Source of the DNA: Flavipsychrobacter sp. | GTDB lineage: Bacteria; Bacteroidota; Bacteroidia; Chitinophagales; Chitinophagaceae | Direction: 5' to 3' | DNA: 64,000 nucleotides | Assembly: GCA_016786665.1 (NCBI GenBank) | Contig: JAEUVZ010000019.1 | Location: forward strand, 1 to 64,000 | Part shown: in pieces, positions 60,612 to 64,000 of the stretch | How the letters are laid out: the number at the start of each line of letters is the position of its first letter | Position numbering within the stretch: position 1 is the stretch's first letter | Notes under the pieces: generated by a model | The model's input: only the letters and a program-made list of their open reading frames with translations | Database searches by the model: none | Told to the model about the DNA's origin: nothing | Position numbers and translations under genes: made by a program

Positions 60612-63104
60612 TTATTCAGCGGAAGGAATATCCTGTTTTATTTCTTTTTGTGAAAAGCGGTGCGCCAGGCTCATCAGGAAGCCCAGGACCATTACTATCA
60701 CGCCCGCCCACAGTACGTTGATGTACGGGAACACGATGGCTTTCAGCACTATGTAGTCGTTTTCGGGGCTTATTTGTTTTACTTCCAGTTCGGCAGCGCC
60801 TTTGTCCGGCACTATCTGCGTAAAGCGTACAAAAAGGTTCATCTGGCTGAGGGTGTCTTCCGTGCCGCCCTGTATGTTGTTGTTAATAGAGTATAAAGGT
60901 TCCAGCCGGGCTACTTCTCCTTTCAGGTCGTAAACGGTAAGGTCGGCGGCTACATCCAGTTTCCCGCCCTCTCCGGAGAAGTTCTCATTGTTTACTACGC
61001 GTATCCCTTTCAGTACCATATAGCCCCCGGTGAGGAAAATGCTATCGCCCGTCTTGATGGTGTGCTTAATGTATTTGTCCTGTCCCTTCTTATTGCTCAC
61101 GCCATTTACGTAAGTAAATATATCGCGGGTAAGGTAGTGTTTGGAGTCGGGGTTGGCGGTGAAGTTATCGGAGTGCTTTGGCTTCACCAGTTCGGGGTAC
61201 AGCGTGAATTTCTCGCTGGCCGTCTTAGCTCCGGGTTCGCGGCGCTGGTAGTCTACCCGGTAGTATTGGTGGGTTTCGTTGATGGCGGAGTCTCCCATGT
61301 AGGTAGCAAAGTACTCGCCCATGGCTACGGGTATACCAATAGGCAGAATGATATTCTCGCGGTTCTCTTTCCTGTTGGCCTGGGCGCTGCCCTTGTCGAA
61401 GCCAATTTCCACGCCGGTAGTATTAAGCGATATAACCTCTTTGTTGTAAGAAGAAAGCAATATGCCGAGCAGCGACATGCCAAAGCCGAGGTGCGCTACC
61501 GGTGCGCCGATGGCTTTCAGCTTCGCCTTCTGTATGGCGGCGGCGTACCAGATATTGGCCACTATGGCGAAGCAGCAGGAGAACAGGAATAATAAATAAG
61601 GTATATTCTCCAGTATGCGGCTGCTGTCGGTGCCAATCTTTTGTGTCAGGCTGACCAGTATGGTAAATGCCAGGCCGATAGCGGCTGTAAGCCCCAGGCG
61701 GCGGAGTACGGTTTTGCCGTCGGTCTGTTTAAACTTCAGGTAGAGTATAGCCGCGGAAAGCAACGCTACCACTACCGCCACCCAAAGCTGGATGCTGTTG
61801 TAGTGCTGCACGGGGTCTACCGGCGGGGCGATGTCTTTGCCGGTAATCCACTTGGCCAGCGGCGACCATACCGGGATAGAGGTGCTGATGGATATCTGTA
61901 TAGCGGAGAGCAGGAGCACAAATGAACCGATGAACATCCAGAACTCGCGCGAGCTGACAGCCTCTTCCGTTTTTACCCGCGGCATGGCCTTCCAGCGCTT
62001 TATTATCAGCCATTTGCTGATGAGCAGCAGTACGCCTATGATGGTAAGCAGGTGATAGGTGAGCGAAGACCCCTCGCCGGTAAAGGCGTGTACCGAAGTA
62101 TCGCCCAGTATGCCGGTGCGGGTAAGGAACGTGGAGTACCAGATGAGCAGGTGCGTGAGCAGCAGCAGTACAAAAGTGATGATGATAGAGCGCTTTGTAG
62201 CCTTGTAAATAAGCAGGGTGTGCAGGCCGGCTATGAGTGTGAGCCAGGGCACCAGTGAAGCGTTTTCTACGGGGTCCCAGGCCCAGTAGCCGCCAAAATT
62301 CAGCGACTCGTATGCCCACGCGCCACCCATCATAATGCCGGTGCCCAGCGCCGCACCCGAGAACAGCGACCAGGTAAGGGTGGGGCGCACGAAGCTTTGG
62401 TAGTCGCCCTTCCACAAGGCTGCGATGCAGTAAGCAAAAGGTATGAGGGTAGAGGCGAAGCCGAGGAACAATACCGGCGGGTGGATGGTCATCCAGTAGT
62501 TTTGCAGGGTTTCATTCAGCCCGTCTCCGTCCTTAATAAAATCGAGGTAGTTGGCCTGTGCAAAAATGGGGGCTCCCTGCATCTTCTCGCGCAGCAGGAT
62601 GAACGGCGAGCTGCCAATAGCGATGCTATCGCCTATGTAGAAGCCCAGCACGGTGCTGCCGATGGCCACCTGCACCAGCGCTACTATCGCCATGGTGCGC
62701 GACTCCAGCGTTTTGCCCCGTGCCATCACTACCAGGCCCAGCACGGCATTCCAGAAGGCCCAGAGCAGGAAGCTGCCTTCCGAGCCCTCCCAGAAGCAGG
62801 AGAGCAGGTACTTCATGGGCAGCGATTTGTCGGAGTGGTCGTAGGCGTAATAATACTCGAAGAGGTGGTTGGAAATAATGTAATAGAGGCAGATGAACAC
62901 CGCAATGATGGATACGGAGTGTATGATAAAACTATTCCGGCCCATAAGCAGCCAGCCGCGGCTGGCCTTCAGGTCTTTCTGCTCTGTTCCGGCTGCCCGG
63001 AAATAGCTGAATGCACTGAAAATGGCCCCGATAAAGGACAGTAGTATAAAAAAATGGCCCAGCTTCCCGGGCGCAAGATTTTCTCCGATGAATTGTGTGT
63101 CCAA
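60612..63104 (-). CDS. ccmF: Cytochrome c heme lyase subunit CcmF
   Basis: An 830-residue polytopic protein of cytochrome c maturation system I. The WWD-type heme-handling loop is GGYWAWDPVENASLVPW, with conserved His residues around MTIHPPVLFLGF and the C-terminal loops. Together with CcmH-like partners it attaches heme to apocytochrome c. The start is a TTG at 63104: AGGAG lies just upstream on the minus strand and the protein then begins (M)DTQFIGENLAPGKLG, like other CcmF proteins. Open frame continues 16 codons further. Confidence 0.9.
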   Translation of the reverse strand: MDTQFIGENLAPGKLGHFFILLSFIGAIFSAFSYFRAAGTEQKDLKASRGWLLMGRNSFIIHSVSIIAVFICLYYIISNHLFEYYYAYDHSDKSLPMKYLLSCFWEGSEGSFLLWAFWNAVLGLVVMARGKTLESRTMAIVALVQVAIGSTVLGFYIGDSIAIGSSPFILLREKMQGAPIFAQANYLDFIKDGDGLNETLQNYWMTIHPPVLFLGFASTLIPFAYCIAALWKGDYQSFVRPTLTWSLFSGAALGTGIMMGGAWAYESLNFGGYWAWDPVENASLVPWLTLIAGLHTLLIYKATKRSIIITFVLLLLTHLLIWYSTFLTRTGILGDTSVHAFTGEGSSLTYHLLTIIGVLLLISKWLIIKRWKAMPRVKTEEAVSSREFWMFIGSFVLLLSAIQISISTSIPVWSPLAKWITGKDIAPPVDPVQHYNSIQLWVAVVVALLSAAILYLKFKQTDGKTVLRRLGLTAAIGLAFTILVSLTQKIGTDSSRILENIPYLLFLFSCCFAIVANIWYAAAIQKAKLKAIGAPVAHLGFGMSLLGILLSSYNKEVISLNTTGVEIGFDKGSAQANRKENRENIILPIGIPVAMGEYFATYMGDSAINETHQYYRVDYQRREPGAKTASEKFTLYPELVKPKHSDNFTANPDSKHYLTRDIFTYVNGVSNKKGQDKYIKHTIKTGDSIFLTGGYMVLKGIRVVNNENFSGEGGKLDVAADLTVYDLKGEVARLEPLYSINNNIQGGTEDTLSQMNLFVRFTQIVPDKGAAELEVKQISPENDYIVLKAIVFPYINVLWAGVIVMVLGFLMSLAHRFSQKEIKQDIPSAE

Positions 63105-63191
63105 TGTTCTCCTGTATTGATTGGTTGATGCGGATGCCCCGGGCGTTACCAACCGCCAAGCAGCGGAATAACGTAAAAGGGCGCACAGAAA

Positions 63192-63587
63192 CTAGCTCAT
63201 ATCGCCTATGGTCTGATCGCGGTCTTTGTACTTAGACGGGCACTTCATTTGTATGCCTGTGCAGTGGAAATTACCGTTATCTATATAGCCTTTCATCACT
63301 ATCTGTTCCGATTTTTCAATATCCTGTGGTTTGCCCTTGTCGAATATCACCTTGGTGACAGCGCCGGCCTTGTCTTTTGCGTAGAACACAAAGCGGTTGG
63401 GGTCAACGCCCGGGTCGTATTCCATAGGCTTATCGGTCTGGAGGTAGCCGATAACGTGAAAACTCTTTCCCGGCGAGGCGGAAGCGGAGGCAAATGTTTC
63501 GTAGGTGCTGAAATCCGCGAACTTCATTACGATGACAGCTATGGCAATGGCAATAAGCCCCAGCAGTACAATTTGCGTCTTTTTCAT
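63192..63587 (-). CDS. ccmE: Cytochrome c maturation protein CcmE, CxxxY type
   Basis: A 131-residue periplasmic heme chaperone with an N-terminal TM anchor (QIVLLGLIAIAIAVIVM) and an OB-fold domain (FHVIGYLQTD, FVFYAKDKAGAVTKVI, IVMKGYIDNGNFHCTG). The heme-binding motif of E. coli-type CcmE (HxxxY) is replaced by CPSKY, so it is a CxxxY type. ATG 63587 lies 6 nt after a -7 element; an open frame extends 47 codons upstream. ccmF follows, 87 bp downstream. Confidence 0.9.
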   Translation of the reverse strand: MKKTQIVLLGLIAIAIAVIVMKFADFSTYETFASASASPGKSFHVIGYLQTDKPMEYDPGVDPNRFVFYAKDKAGAVTKVIFDKGKPQDIEKSEQIVMKGYIDNGNFHCTGIQMKCPSKYKDRDQTIGDMS

Positions 63588-63593
63588 AAGCCA

Positions 63594-63601
63594 CAAAGTT
63601 A
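63594..63601 (-). promoter_or_regulatory. -7 element of ccmE
   Basis: On the minus strand TAACTTTG ends 6 nt before the ccmE ATG. The TM anchor fixes the start, so the message would be leaderless. Confidence 0.5.
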
Positions 63602-63736
63602 CAGCGAATTGCCTTTCAAAACTCAACAACAGATAGCTGATAATAGTCATGCAGGCATTGAATGAAACAATATGCCATACATGAGCTGTTATATGGCAAT
63701 ATGGTGTAAATTCGCGCCTCAAAATCATGTTGCCCC

Positions 63737-64000
63737 ATGGCTGATCTTTCCAATTTCGATCCCAATTCGGTAGGCTTGAAGACCAATAACATCTTCGGGT
63801 TGCCTTTTAAAGAGGATGATGCTGAAGTGGTATTGCTTCCCGTACCCTGGGAGGTGACCGTATCTTACCGGCAGGGTACGGCCCGCGGACCGGAGAACAT
63901 CTTTGACGCATCGATGCAGATAGACCTATACGACCCGGATGTAACCGACGGCTGGAAGAAAGGCTTCTACATGATGCCGGTGGATAAGAACATCCGGAAG
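63737..64000 (+). CDS. Agmatinase/arginase (ureohydrolase) family protein (partial)
   Basis: The first 88 codons of a ureohydrolase. The start MADLSNFDPNSVGLKTNNIF and the core VLLPVPWEVTVSYRQGTARG with GPENIFDASMQ are typical of the agmatinase-like group in Bacteroidota. Metal-binding residues come later and lie beyond the window edge, so the substrate (agmatine, arginine, or formimidoylglutamate) cannot be decided. It is divergent from ccmE. Confidence 0.85.
   Translation, partial: MADLSNFDPNSVGLKTNNIFGLPFKEDDAEVVLLPVPWEVTVSYRQGTARGPENIFDASMQIDLYDPDVTDGWKKGFYMMPVDKNIRK

Overview
The window is a 64 kb piece of a Bacteroidota chromosome, most likely a Chitinophagaceae-like member of the Chitinophagia. 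The evidence is two proteins ending in type A sorting domains of the type IX secretion system (T9SS), a GldC gliding-motility protein, a TPR histidine kinase paired with a LytTR regulator, EGF-like lipoproteins, a Bacteroidota-type LptD and CcmE, and many matches to the Bacteroidota -7 promoter element TAnnTTTG. Most of the window is ordinary chromosome (dnaA, nadD, ybeY, nhaA, ccmEF, lptD, two 2-oxoacid dehydrogenase E2 genes, two tRNAs). No phage, insertion sequence, CRISPR array or rRNA gene was seen.

Layout. 1-3.2 kb: a minus-strand housekeeping run (ybeY, rluA-like, gldC, yqeY, cvpA, trpG/pabA-like). 3.3-5.2 kb: feoA-like, nadD and a YtxH/holin-like envelope trio. 5.2-6.1 kb: a tandem universal stress protein. 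6.1-15.1 kb: an exopolysaccharide locus with a phosphoglycosyl transferase, Wzx flippase, GT4, O-antigen ligase, Wzy-like protein, two GT2 enzymes and a WecG/TagA enzyme. 15.1-18.2 kb: phenylacetate catabolism (crotonase, a 53-residue membrane protein, PaaZ). 18.2-21.2 kb: two adjacent paralogous GT39-like membrane proteins. 21.3-23.7 kb: an RNA cytosine methyltransferase and the 2-oxoglutarate dehydrogenase E2. 23.9-30.6 kb: the TPR kinase and LytTR regulator, then five plus-strand genes for membrane, lipo- and secreted proteins, with a repeated operator-like motif after the regulator. 30.7-32.7 kb: cytidine deaminase, then a fluoride riboswitch driving a CLC-F fluoride exporter. 32.7-38.6 kb: TolB-like protein, metallo-beta-lactamase-fold hydrolase, UMF1-type MFS protein, adenylate cyclase and a YD-repeat lipoprotein. 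38.6-43 kb: poorly known small or secreted proteins, a caspase-fold protein and a frameshifted sterol desaturase. 43-45.8 kb: a large T9SS cargo gene bracketed by two copies of a 33-bp repeat exactly 2500 bp apart. 45.8-50.5 kb: nhaA, a 5'-nucleotidase split into two genes, dnaA. 50.7-51 kb: tRNA-Ser and tRNA-Pro. 51.2-64 kb: branched-chain E2, an MBOAT/AlgJ-like acylation pair, lptD, amidase, twin EGF lipoproteins, ccmF, ccmE and the start of an agmatinase-family gene.

Themes. Surface construction dominates: polysaccharide synthesis, probable polysaccharide O-acylation, LPS export, T9SS cargo and lipoproteins. The clearest regulatory unit is the fluoride riboswitch, whose 3' pseudoknot strand is shared with a hairpin ending just before the transporter start codon. 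Nine genes have a TAnnTTTG element ending only 3-9 nt before the start codon, which predicts leaderless or nearly leaderless mRNAs. All functions are read from sequence motifs and family knowledge; no database search was run.
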